Shown: piece by piece, positions 18,371 to 28,239 of the stretch | Position numbering within the stretch: position 1 is the first letter of the stretch | Layout of the letters: each line of letters starts with the position of its first letter | DNA from: Alphaproteobacteria bacterium | GTDB lineage: Bacteria > Pseudomonadota > Alphaproteobacteria > JAVJRE01 | NCBI GenBank assembly: GCA_040218575.1 | Contig: JAVJRE010000001.1 | Coordinates: 186,001-250,000 of the forward strand | DNA: 64,000 nucleotides | Direction: 5' to 3' | Program-made: the position numbers and the translations under genes | The notes under the pieces: generated by a model | Database searches by the model: none | The model's input: only the letters and a program-made list of their open reading frames with translations | Told to the model about the DNA's origin: nothing

Positions 18371-18844
18371 CTAGGGAGCGGGCTCGAGAGTGACGGCGCG
18401 GGGCGCTTCGCCATCGGCTACGTGGCCGGCGCGGCGCAGGGCGTCCGCCACCTCCGGCGGTAGATAGGTCTCGTCATGCTTGGCCAGGACTTCATCGGCC
18501 CGGAACACCCCGGTCGGGTCCAGTCGTCCCTGCGCGACGATGCCCTGACCTTCGCGGAACAGATCGGGCAGCACACCGATATAGACCACCGGCAGGGATG
18601 TCTGGGTGTCGGTGACGACAAAACGGACGCCACCGGATTCGCTCAGTTGCTCGACGCTGCCGTCGGCGACCAGACCGCCAAGGCGGATCACCCGGTCGCC
18701 CGAGGCCGCGCCCGACGCCAGGTCGCTGGGGCTGTAGAAAAAGACCAGGCTGTCCTCGAAGGCGTTGAGAACCAACAGGGCCGCGGCGCCAAGGACGCTC
18801 ATGGCGGCCAGCAGAATGGCCAGTCGGCGACGCTTGCGGCTCAT
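18371..18844 (-). CDS. ccmE: Haem chaperone CcmE
   Basis: 157 residues: basic N-terminus, one membrane segment (residues 9-28) and a periplasmic OB-fold. The haem-binding His is in VLAKHDETYLPPE near residue 125, the AKHDExY(M/L)P motif of CcmE; the His forms the unusual covalent bond to haem. FFYSPSDL near residue 35 is also conserved. The gene overlaps ccmD by four bases (18841-18844). Confidence 0.96.
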   Translation of the reverse strand: MSRKRRRLAILLAAMSVLGAAALLVLNAFEDSLVFFYSPSDLASGAASGDRVIRLGGLVADGSVEQLSESGGVRFVVTDTQTSLPVVYIGVLPDLFREGQGIVAQGRLDPTGVFRADEVLAKHDETYLPPEVADALRRAGHVADGEAPRAVTLEPAP

Positions 18845-19026
18845 GATCGTCGGCGCACAGAGGCGGCGCGCTCGGCCTCGGCGGCGCTCAGCGCCCGTTC
18901 ATAGCGGCGCATGGCGCGCCATGCGGCGAGGACGCTGCCGGCGAGCAGGAACAGGGCCAGGCCATAGGCCGGCCAGACATAGGCCGCATGACCGCCCATG
19001 GCGACCCAGGTGGTCAGGCTGTCCAC
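18841..19026 (-). CDS. ccmD: CcmD, haem exporter accessory protein
   Basis: 61 residues with a single membrane segment (about 18-38) and a charged C-terminal tail, the size and layout of CcmD. CcmD bridges CcmC and CcmE and helps release haem-loaded CcmE from the CcmABCD complex. It starts with GTG, nine bases after the ccmC stop, and overlaps ccmE. Sequence conservation in this family is weak, so the call leans on position as well as topology. Confidence 0.9.
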   Translation of the reverse strand: MDSLTTWVAMGGHAAYVWPAYGLALFLLAGSVLAAWRAMRRYERALSAAEAERAASVRRRS

Positions 19027-19035
19027 GGCCAGCCC

Positions 19036-19767
19036 CTAACCCGCCGCCATGGCCAGCGCGGCGAGGCGACGGCGGGCCAGCTCAGCCCGCAGGCGCATCA
19101 GGGTGGCGGTCAGGTAGAGAGCCATATAGCCGGCGGCCATGATCAGCAGCGGCCACAGCATGGTGGGATGGATGGTCGGCCCGTCGAAGCGAAAGACGCT
19201 GGCCGGCTGATGCAGTGTGTTCCACCAGTCCACCGAGAACTTGATGATCGGCACGTTGATGACGCCGACCACCGCCAGGATGGCGGCGGCGCGCTGGCCT
19301 CGCTCTGGCTGATCGAAGGCGTCCTGCAGGGCGATGAAGCCGAGATAGAGGAAGAGCAGCACCAGAACCGACGTAAGGCGCGCGTCCCATACCCACCATG
19401 TGCCCCAGCTTGGCTTGCCCCATAGTGCACCGGTCGCCAGGGTCAAGACGGTGAAGATGGCGCCGATCGGGGCAGAGGCGCGAGCGAAGAGATGCGCCAC
19501 CGGGTGGCGCCAGACCAGCGCCACGGCAGAGGCCAGGGCGACCCCCACATAGGCCATCAGCGCGGTCCAGGCGGCCGGCACGTGGATATACATGATGCGC
19601 ACCGATTCGCCCTGCTGATAGTCGGGCGGCGAGACAATCAGAGCCAGGCCGAGACCGATCGTCAGCAGGATCGCAGCGGCGCCGGCGGTCCACGGCAGGA
19701 GGCCTACCGCCAGCCGACGGGCGACGGCGGGGCGGGCGAAGCGATGCAGGCTCTGGCGTTCAGTCAT
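19036..19767 (-). CDS. ccmC: Haem handling protein CcmC
   Basis: 243 residues, six membrane segments. The WWD-type motif LWGKPSWGTWWVWDARLTS lies near residue 110, with the flanking IMYIHVPAAW and SVDWWNTLHQPAS histidine motifs. CcmC loads haem onto CcmE in the periplasmic leaflet. It is separated from ccmB by 210 bases in which I see no gene, the only sizeable gap inside the operon. A separate promoter may lie there, although none is clear. Confidence 0.96.
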   Translation of the reverse strand: MTERQSLHRFARPAVARRLAVGLLPWTAGAAAILLTIGLGLALIVSPPDYQQGESVRIMYIHVPAAWTALMAYVGVALASAVALVWRHPVAHLFARASAPIGAIFTVLTLATGALWGKPSWGTWWVWDARLTSVLVLLFLYLGFIALQDAFDQPERGQRAAAILAVVGVINVPIIKFSVDWWNTLHQPASVFRFDGPTIHPTMLWPLLIMAAGYMALYLTATLMRLRAELARRRLAALAMAAG

Positions 19768-19977
19768 GGCCGGTTCCCGGTCGGTGCAAGGCCAGCCGTG
19801 CGAATCCGGTGCGCGCGTCTGGCAGCACGGGTCTAGCCTGACTCAGGCCCGGTGCGCCATGGCCCGGTGGTGACATGGGATCACGGTGGCGGGAGGCGAG
19901 AGCCTGCGACGCTGCGTCACACGGGGCGCCACACGCTGCGCCACGCGGCACGTCAGGACGGGCGGCGGGCAGCACGA

Positions 19978-20682
19978 CTATTCCAGCGCCTGGCGCAGGG
20001 CGGCGCCGCCGGCCCATGGCGCCAGCACCAGACTGCCCAGCAGCAGGCCGCCAAGGATCATCAGCGATGGCACCATGCTCTCTCCGCCCAGCGCCCGGGC
20101 GACACCGGTCATGGCGAAGATCAGCACCGGCACATAGAGCGGCAGGACCAGCAGACTGAGCAGGATGCCGGCCCGCCTGGCCCCCAGCGCCAGGGCCGCG
20201 CCGACGGCGCCGACCAGGCTGAGCGTCGGCGTGCCGAGCAGCAGCGACAGGATCAGCGCGCCATAGGCCTGGGGCGGCATGGACAGGGTGAAGGCGAGAA
20301 GGGGCGCGGCCAGCGCCAGCGGCAGGCCGGTGGTCAGCCAGTGAACCGCCACCTTGGCCAGCACGGCGGCGCCCAGCGGCAGCGGCGCAAGGGCCAGTTG
20401 ATCGAGGCCGCCGTCCGCGTGGTCGCGTTCGAACAGACGCTCCAGCGAGAGAAGGGCGGCGAGCAGGGCCAGCACCCAGAGGATGCCAGGCGCCATGATC
20501 GCCAGCAGTTCACGGTCCGGCCCGACGGCCAGGGGAAAGAGCGTCACCGCCAGAGCGAAGAAGACGATCACCGTCAGGGAATCAGACCGCTCACGCAGGG
20601 CACTCCGCAACTCGCGCAGAACCAGGGCGCGGAAGCCGCGCACTTCATGAATCAGACGCGGCGGCCGGTCATGGTCTGTCAT
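19978..20682 (-). CDS. ccmB: Haem exporter permease CcmB
   Basis: 234 residues, six membrane segments. LRERSDSLTVIVFFALAVTLFPLAVGP and GGLDQLALAPLPLGAAVLAK are typical CcmB patterns. CcmB and CcmC with the CcmA ATPase form the ABC complex that releases holo-CcmE. Its ATG overlaps the ccmA stop as ATGA, so the pair is translationally coupled. Confidence 0.95.
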   Translation of the reverse strand: MTDHDRPPRLIHEVRGFRALVLRELRSALRERSDSLTVIVFFALAVTLFPLAVGPDRELLAIMAPGILWVLALLAALLSLERLFERDHADGGLDQLALAPLPLGAAVLAKVAVHWLTTGLPLALAAPLLAFTLSMPPQAYGALILSLLLGTPTLSLVGAVGAALALGARRAGILLSLLVLPLYVPVLIFAMTGVARALGGESMVPSLMILGGLLLGSLVLAPWAGGAALRQALE

Positions 20683-21428
20683 GGGACGGGCCCGTTCTGG
20701 TCAGTCGCGCCGCTCTGGTCGCCAGGTATGGTTGCCGTGCCTGTCGGTCGATCCGACGGGTCGGAGGGCAGAATGTCCGGCGGCAGGGTGTCCGGGGGAT
20801 AGTCAGGCTCATCCAGGGCCAGCTCACGCGGCGCCGGCAGATCGAGAGCCAGATGGCTGGCGACCACAACCAGCCCGCCGCCGGCGCGGTGGCGAGCCAG
20901 CGCCAGTTCCAGCGCCGCGGTGGAATCCCCGTCGAGACCGGTGGTCGGCTCGTCCAGCAGCCACAGCGGCGCCGGTGATACCAGCAGACGGGCCAGGGCC
21001 ACCCGCCGGCGCTGGCCGGCGGACAGCAGGCGCACCGGAACATCGGCCAATGGCGCTATGGCGAAGGCGTTCAGCGCGCGTTCGATGCGCCGTGCCGCCG
21101 GCGCCGCGGCGAGACCATCGAGGCCGCTGGCGTAGCGCAGGGTTTCAACGGTGGTCAGGGCCTGGGTCAGGCCATCGTGATGACCAAGCCAGGCGAGGCG
21201 GGCGCGGTGGGCGTCCGGCGCCTGGCTGATATCGCGACCCTGCCACAGGATGGTTCCGCCGGCGGGCGGCAGCAGACCAGCCAGGCAGCGCAGCAAGGTG
21301 GACTTGCCGCTGCCGTTGGCGCCGCTCAGCAGCAGGGCCTCGCCACCGTCGAGGGCGAAAGAGACGCGGTCAAGGACCAGACGGCCGCCGCGCCGGCAGG
21401 TGAGGGTACGGGTTTCCAGCAGGCTCAT
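20679..21428 (-). CDS. ccmA: Haem exporter ATPase CcmA
   Basis: 249 residues of ABC ATPase: Walker A GANGSGKSTLLR near residue 36, signature LLSAGQRRRVALARLL near 133, Walker B PLWLLDEPTTGLD near 155 and the switch His in VVASHLAL. Its length exceeds most CcmA (about 205) because of a Pro/Asp-rich tail of roughly 45 residues that looks disordered. The ATG at 21428 is chosen because homology starts there; the open frame continues upstream without similarity. It is the first gene of the ccm operon and lies 90 bases downstream of an intrinsic terminator. Confidence 0.95.
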   Translation of the reverse strand: MSLLETRTLTCRRGGRLVLDRVSFALDGGEALLLSGANGSGKSTLLRCLAGLLPPAGGTILWQGRDISQAPDAHRARLAWLGHHDGLTQALTTVETLRYASGLDGLAAAPAARRIERALNAFAIAPLADVPVRLLSAGQRRRVALARLLVSPAPLWLLDEPTTGLDGDSTAALELALARHRAGGGLVVVASHLALDLPAPRELALDEPDYPPDTLPPDILPSDPSDRPTGTATIPGDQSGATDQNGPVP

Positions 21429-21519
21429 GGCCGGTGTCTTAAAACGTATGGCCGGACGGCGCGAGGGGGAACGTATCCCTGCTGCTTGCAGGCGGGCCAC
21501 GGCCAGCGGTATGGGGCAC

Positions 21520-21557
21520 AAAAAAACGGCGGCTCCGAAGGGGAGTTCGGAGCCGCC
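21520..21557 (-). terminator. Strong intrinsic terminator upstream of ccmA
   Basis: On the minus strand a perfect 12-bp stem (GGCGGCTCCGAA pairing with TTCGGAGCCGCC, 21528-21557, six-base loop) is followed by G and seven U (A-tract 21520-21526). It would end transcripts coming from the 2OG oxygenase gene whose stop is at 21755, and insulates or attenuates the ccm operon starting at 21428. The 197 bases between that stop and the hairpin hold no convincing gene. Confidence 0.88.
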
Positions 21558-21754
21558 TGGGGGCCGGGTCGCAGGGGAACGACCGACCAATGCGCAAACG
21601 GTCTGGGGTCAGGAGGTATGCATGTCCTCCGTTTGCCGAACCCATTGTGCCGCTTCATGTGGCGCGTGAAGGACGAGAACATGGCGGAAATGAGACATCT
21701 GCTGCCCGGACACGGCCTGACGCCGCCGCCACTTATTCCCGGGCCACCGCCGGC

Positions 21755-22531
21755 TCAAATGGTGGCGCGGTCGCCGGCATAGACCCGCCGCGCCGCCAGG
21801 TCGAACTGTTTTCCCGGTGTGCCATGAAAACACATGGTCAGCGTCAGACGTGGCCGGCCGGGACCGACCGGCGTCACCCGGTGCAGGGAATGGCGGCCAT
21901 GGAAGAAGGTAAGGGCGCCCGGAGGAATGCGCACCTGCCGCACATGGCCATTACGACCGGCCGCAACCTCGCGCTCCGTGGCCGGCCCCGCCTCGCGGCT
22001 GTTACGGGCGAACTCAAACACGCCACCACTGTCCGAGTCCTGTAAGACCATGGTGACGGCCGTATCCATGGTGTCGTAGTGCCAGCCCAACTCGTCGCCG
22101 TTAGCGAAGCTGGTCACGAAACACGAAACGTGGGGATCCTCGCAGGTATAGAAGTGAGGCTCGTTCAGGATGGCGCGGCAGAGAGCGGCCAGCCCATCCC
22201 ATTCATAGAGCTGCCGCAGCGGCGATTGCGGGCCGAACAGGTCGTAGCTGAGCGCCGACTGAATGCGCATGGGCGTTATGCCCAGGTCGAGATTCTGGGC
22301 GAGTGGCGCTGCGTGGCGCACAGCCAGTGGCAGGGCGGCCAGCGCCTCCGTCCGCATGGTCGCCAGCGCATCGCCGGTGATGAAGTTCGGCAGCATGCAC
22401 AGGCCGGTGGTGTCCAGTTGGCGCCGTGCGGCGGCGATGACGTCGCGCGCGGCCGGCGCTTGCAGATCGCCGATGGGATAGCGTGCGAAACTGACTACCG
22501 CCTGCATGGGCCCCGACATGGGTTTTGGCAT
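21755..22531 (-). CDS. 2OG-Fe(II) oxygenase, paralogue of the one at 6252-7109
   Basis: 258 residues with GWHYDTMDTAVTMVLQ (His-x-Asp near residue 149), GGVFEFARNSR, and the distal FFHGRHSLHRVTPVG (His near 215) followed by PRLTL. The layout matches the paralogue at 6.3 kb, including the opening YPIGDL / YPIHDL. As there, the Asp of the triad is kept, so it should be a hydroxylase-type enzyme rather than a halogenase, although relatives include halogenases. The ATG at 22531 (MPKPMSGP) is chosen as the nearest start to homology. It is last in a minus-strand group with GNAT and M24 genes, ahead of a strong terminator. Confidence 0.76.
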   Translation of the reverse strand: MPKPMSGPMQAVVSFARYPIGDLQAPAARDVIAAARRQLDTTGLCMLPNFITGDALATMRTEALAALPLAVRHAAPLAQNLDLGITPMRIQSALSYDLFGPQSPLRQLYEWDGLAALCRAILNEPHFYTCEDPHVSCFVTSFANGDELGWHYDTMDTAVTMVLQDSDSGGVFEFARNSREAGPATEREVAAGRNGHVRQVRIPPGALTFFHGRHSLHRVTPVGPGRPRLTLTMCFHGTPGKQFDLAARRVYAGDRATI

Positions 22532-22545
22532 TGGTGGTTCCGCCT

Positions 22546-23007
22546 TCAAAGACGAGTGTATTTGATAAAGGGAGTCAGTTTGGCCACCTTGTCGTAAAGG
22601 GCCCGCGCATCGGCGTTGAAGTCCTGGGTCAGCCACCAGACATTGGTGACACCGGCGGCATCGGCCGCCTCATAGACCGCCTGAATGAGGGCGCGGCCGA
22701 TGCCTTTGCCGCGCTGGTCCGGCGCCACATAGAGATCCTGCAGATAGCAGACATCGGCCACTTGCCAGCCGTGACGATGGAAAAGGAAGTGGGTGAGGCC
22801 GACCGGCTGCCCGCCGAGCAGCGCCAGCCGGCCCTGAAACTCCCCCGCCGCCCCGCCATTGCCGGCCAGCAGCCGGGCGAAGGTGGTGCGATAGACCTGC
22901 TCGTCAACTCTGGTGTCATAGAAGTCGAGATAGGCGGTCCACAGACCACGCCACGGGGCCTCGTCATCGGCGGCCAGCGGCCTGATCTCTGTCGCCTGGC
23001 CGGTCAT
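22546..23007 (-). CDS. GNAT family N-acetyltransferase
   Basis: 153 residues. The acetyl-CoA loop reads LYVAPDQRGKGIGRALIQA near residue 92 (Q/RxxGxG/A), with an N-terminal IRPLAADDEAPWRGLWTAYLDFY and a C-terminal ALYDKVAKLTPFIKY. This pattern resembles a GNAT subgroup acting on small amines or amino acids, but the substrate is unknown. It lies 14 bases upstream of the 2OG oxygenase start on the same strand, and its ATG overlaps the stop of a tiny RraA-like remnant. Confidence 0.9.
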   Translation of the reverse strand: MTGQATEIRPLAADDEAPWRGLWTAYLDFYDTRVDEQVYRTTFARLLAGNGGAAGEFQGRLALLGGQPVGLTHFLFHRHGWQVADVCYLQDLYVAPDQRGKGIGRALIQAVYEAADAAGVTNVWWLTQDFNADARALYDKVAKLTPFIKYTRL

Positions 23008-23102
23008 GGATCGCGTGCTTGCGGCGGGTCAGGGGCGTCGGACAGCGTGCAGGTGTCCAACCGGCTGAAGCGGGCAACCGTGCCCTTGTCATCCGTGGTC
23101 AT
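23004..23102 (-). pseudogene. N-terminal remnant of an RraA-like gene (32 codons)
   Basis: A 32-codon frame starting with ATG at 23102 contains ARFSRLDTCTLSDA, a close match to the opening of RraA/HMG-aldolase-like proteins, where LxxLDTCTVSDALD is typical. After SDA it reads PDPPQARDP and stops, so the remaining ~190 residues of the family are missing. The stop overlaps the ATG of the GNAT gene. The simplest reading is a deletion that fused the first codons of an RraA-like gene to the GNAT gene front. Short length makes the match suggestive rather than certain. Confidence 0.5.
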
Positions 23103-23110
23103 GTCCGGGC

Positions 23111-24355
23111 CTAGCTCATAAGCTCGTCTTCGAAGGGATAGAGCGAGAGGATCTGCGGGCCGCTGTCGGTGATCAGAATCTGCTCTTCCAGCTTGATTCC
23201 CTCGGCGCCGTGTTCGGCCCCGATATAGGCTTCCAGGCACAGCGTCATGCCGGACTCGAGCCTGGCCTCAGGCTCGGGCAGGCGGTCCACATTGTTCCAG
23301 GTGGGAATGCTTGGATATTCGTCTTCCAGGCCGACGCCGTGCAGGACGAACATGGCGTTGGCGGCGTACTGGTTGGGCGCCCGCCAGCTTCGTTCGGACA
23401 CTTCGCGGAAGGTCAGGCCGGCCCGCATCAGCTCCAGGTTGGTGTAAATCTGTTCATGGGCCAGGCGATACATGGTCTTTTGTTCGTCACTGGGCTTGCC
23501 GGGGCCGCAGAAGAAGGTGCGGCTGACATCGGCGCAATAGCCGAAGGGGCCGATCATGTCGGTATCAAAGGCCACCAGATCGCCGGGCCGGATCATGCGG
23601 TCGCCACATTCCATGCCCCACGGATTGGTGCGGCCGCCGGAGGCCAGCAGGCGCGCCTCGATCCACTCGCCGCCATGTTCAATATTGGCCTGATGCAGGT
23701 GTGACCACAGCGCGTTCTCGGTGATGCCGGGCTTCAATGCCGCCTTCATGCGGGCGATGCCGATATCGCAGACGGCGAGCGAGATGTTCATGCACTGTAT
23801 TTCCTGCGGTCCCTTGATGAGGCGGGCGCGGGCCATCAGTTCCTCGCCAGGAAGATATTCCAGTCCGGCCTTGTGCACCGCCGCCAGTCCCATCGGGTCC
23901 AGCCGGTCAAAGGCGACCCGTCGGTTGGCGCCGCCGGCGCTAATCAGGTCGGCCAGTTCCGCCGCCCAGGCGTCGGCCTTGCTCTGCTGGTCGGGACCGG
24001 CCATCCAGAAAATCCAGTTGGTGGCCTGACGCACTTCACCGATGCTTTCCAGCCCATCGGCGGCCCACACCCGGCCGACCTCGAACAGGGTGGCCTTGCC
24101 TTCCGCCGGGATCCAGGCGTAGCGACCGCCCAGCCGGGCGCTCCACACCCCCCAGTTGCGGGCGCCGGTGGCGTAGCGGATGTTAATAAAGTCGCTGAGG
24201 ACGATGCCGGCCAGGTCGCGCCGCTTCAGTTCGGCCTGGACCCGGCCCAGGCGCCAGGCGCGCAGCGCCACCATGTCGATCTGACCTTCATAGTCCTTGA
24301 TACCGCCGCCGGGCGTATTCCTGGCCATATCGTGCAGGTCGGCTGTGCCGGACAT
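23111..24355 (-). CDS. M24-fold metalloenzyme, DddP-like
   Basis: 414 residues of M24 (pita-bread) fold. The N-terminal creatinase-like half contains DFINIRYATGARNWGVW. The C-terminal half has the metal ligands VAFDTDMIGPFGYCADVSR, FVLHGVGLEDEYPS, LCLEAYIG and IKLEEQILIT. The segment GGEWIEARLLASGGRTNPWGMECG and the Asp six after the metal His (HGVGLED) match what I remember of the DMSP lyase DddP, not of proline peptidases. The residue five before that His, which I recall as Tyr in DddP, is Ala here, so lyase activity is uncertain. A perfect GGAGGT sits six bases before the ATG. It heads a group with an RraA remnant, GNAT and 2OG oxygenase. Confidence 0.8.
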   Translation of the reverse strand: MSGTADLHDMARNTPGGGIKDYEGQIDMVALRAWRLGRVQAELKRRDLAGIVLSDFINIRYATGARNWGVWSARLGGRYAWIPAEGKATLFEVGRVWAADGLESIGEVRQATNWIFWMAGPDQQSKADAWAAELADLISAGGANRRVAFDRLDPMGLAAVHKAGLEYLPGEELMARARLIKGPQEIQCMNISLAVCDIGIARMKAALKPGITENALWSHLHQANIEHGGEWIEARLLASGGRTNPWGMECGDRMIRPGDLVAFDTDMIGPFGYCADVSRTFFCGPGKPSDEQKTMYRLAHEQIYTNLELMRAGLTFREVSERSWRAPNQYAANAMFVLHGVGLEDEYPSIPTWNNVDRLPEPEARLESGMTLCLEAYIGAEHGAEGIKLEEQILITDSGPQILSLYPFEDELMS

Positions 24356-24482
24356 GGTCGTACCTCCTTAACCGGTCTGGTGCAGACTGGCTGATTGCAC
24401 GACACCGGACCGCCGGCAGCAAGGGGCAATGTCCGGCCCCGGTGCAGCAGGGGGCGTGATCACCGGCGGCGGCCGGCGACGG

Positions 24483-24512
24483 TTGGCGTGGGGAAAGCCG
24501 GTCCGGTATTGT
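24483..24512 (+). promoter_or_regulatory. Sigma-70 promoter for acnA
   Basis: TTGGCG (24483-24488), an 18-base spacer and TATTGT (24507-24512) lie about 39 bases before the acnA start codon, in the 195-base divergent region shared with the M24 gene. The agreement with consensus is moderate. Confidence 0.5.
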
Positions 24513-24550
24513 GAGGAACGGCCCGAACTGCCAGCCATCAGGAGACGCCC

Positions 24551-27340
<2,790 letters not shown>

Positions 27341-27398
27341 GCCGGCGTCACCCTGAAGTGATTAGCCGCCACCGGGCGGCAGGACGTAGTTTGCAGAC

Positions 27399-28172
27399 AT
27401 GGTCAGGACACATGTGAGTCGTGCGCTTGTCGCCGTCGCCCTGCTATGGGCGGCGAGCGGGCCGTCGTCGCTGCCGGCGATTGCCCAGGTGGCCGGTGCG
27501 GCCGGTTCCGGTCTGACGGTGCAGACCTCCGTGGTGGTGGTGGAGCTCTATACCTCGCAGGGATGTTCGTCGTGTCCGCCGGCCGACGCCTATCTGGGCG
27601 ACCTGGCCAAGCGCGACGATCTCATCGCGCTCGCCCTGCATGTGGACTACTGGAACTATATCGGCTGGACGGACCCTTTCTCCATCGAGAACGCCGGCCG
27701 CCGCCAATATGCCTATCAGCAGTCCCTCGGCACCCGTTTCGTCTATACGCCGCAAATGGTGATTGACGGCAGGTTCGCCGCCACCGGTCTTGACCGACGC
27801 GAGGTGGAGACGCTTATCGCCCGCGCCCGCCAGCGCAACAAGCTGCTGGTGTCGGTCGTGCCGGAGGGGGTGGGTTCGCTGCGCATCGGCCTGCCGGACA
27901 CGCCGTTCGGCGAGCAGGTCGAGGATATGGCCACCGTATGGCTGTTCGTCTATGACGACGAACACGCCACGGCCGTTGACGCCGGGGAGAATGCCGGTCG
28001 CCACCTGGTCAATGCCCGGGTGGTGCGCTGGGCCGGTCGGATCGGCGACTGGCGAGGCGAGGCACGTGACCTGATCGCCGGTGTGCCGGTGCCCGGCGAC
28101 GGCGTGGTGGTCCTGGTGCAGTCACGGGCCATGGGTCAGATCATGGGCGTCGGCGCCATGCGCCTGCGCTGA
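27399..28172 (+). CDS. Secreted DUF1223 protein, thioredoxin-like
   Basis: 257 residues: signal peptide (residues 1-30, ending near PAIAQ) and a thioredoxin-like DUF1223 domain opening VVELYTSQGCSSCPPADAYLGDLA near residue 48, which carries a CxxC pair. ALHVDYWNYIGWTDPF and RFVYTPQMVIDGR are conserved family blocks. DUF1223 proteins are periplasmic and of unknown substrate; a thiol redox role is inferred from the CxxC. It follows acnA by 58 bases on the same strand and precedes the helicase gene by 67 bases. Confidence 0.9.
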   Translation: MVRTHVSRALVAVALLWAASGPSSLPAIAQVAGAAGSGLTVQTSVVVVELYTSQGCSSCPPADAYLGDLAKRDDLIALALHVDYWNYIGWTDPFSIENAGRRQYAYQQSLGTRFVYTPQMVIDGRFAATGLDRREVETLIARARQRNKLLVSVVPEGVGSLRIGLPDTPFGEQVEDMATVWLFVYDDEHATAVDAGENAGRHLVNARVVRWAGRIGDWRGEARDLIAGVPVPGDGVVVLVQSRAMGQIMGVGAMRLR

Positions 28173-28239
28173 CGGCGGGTGCCGCCCGTTCGTTCCGCCG
28201 GGCTTGATTTCCCGGACCCGGCAACCGAGTCTGAACAGC

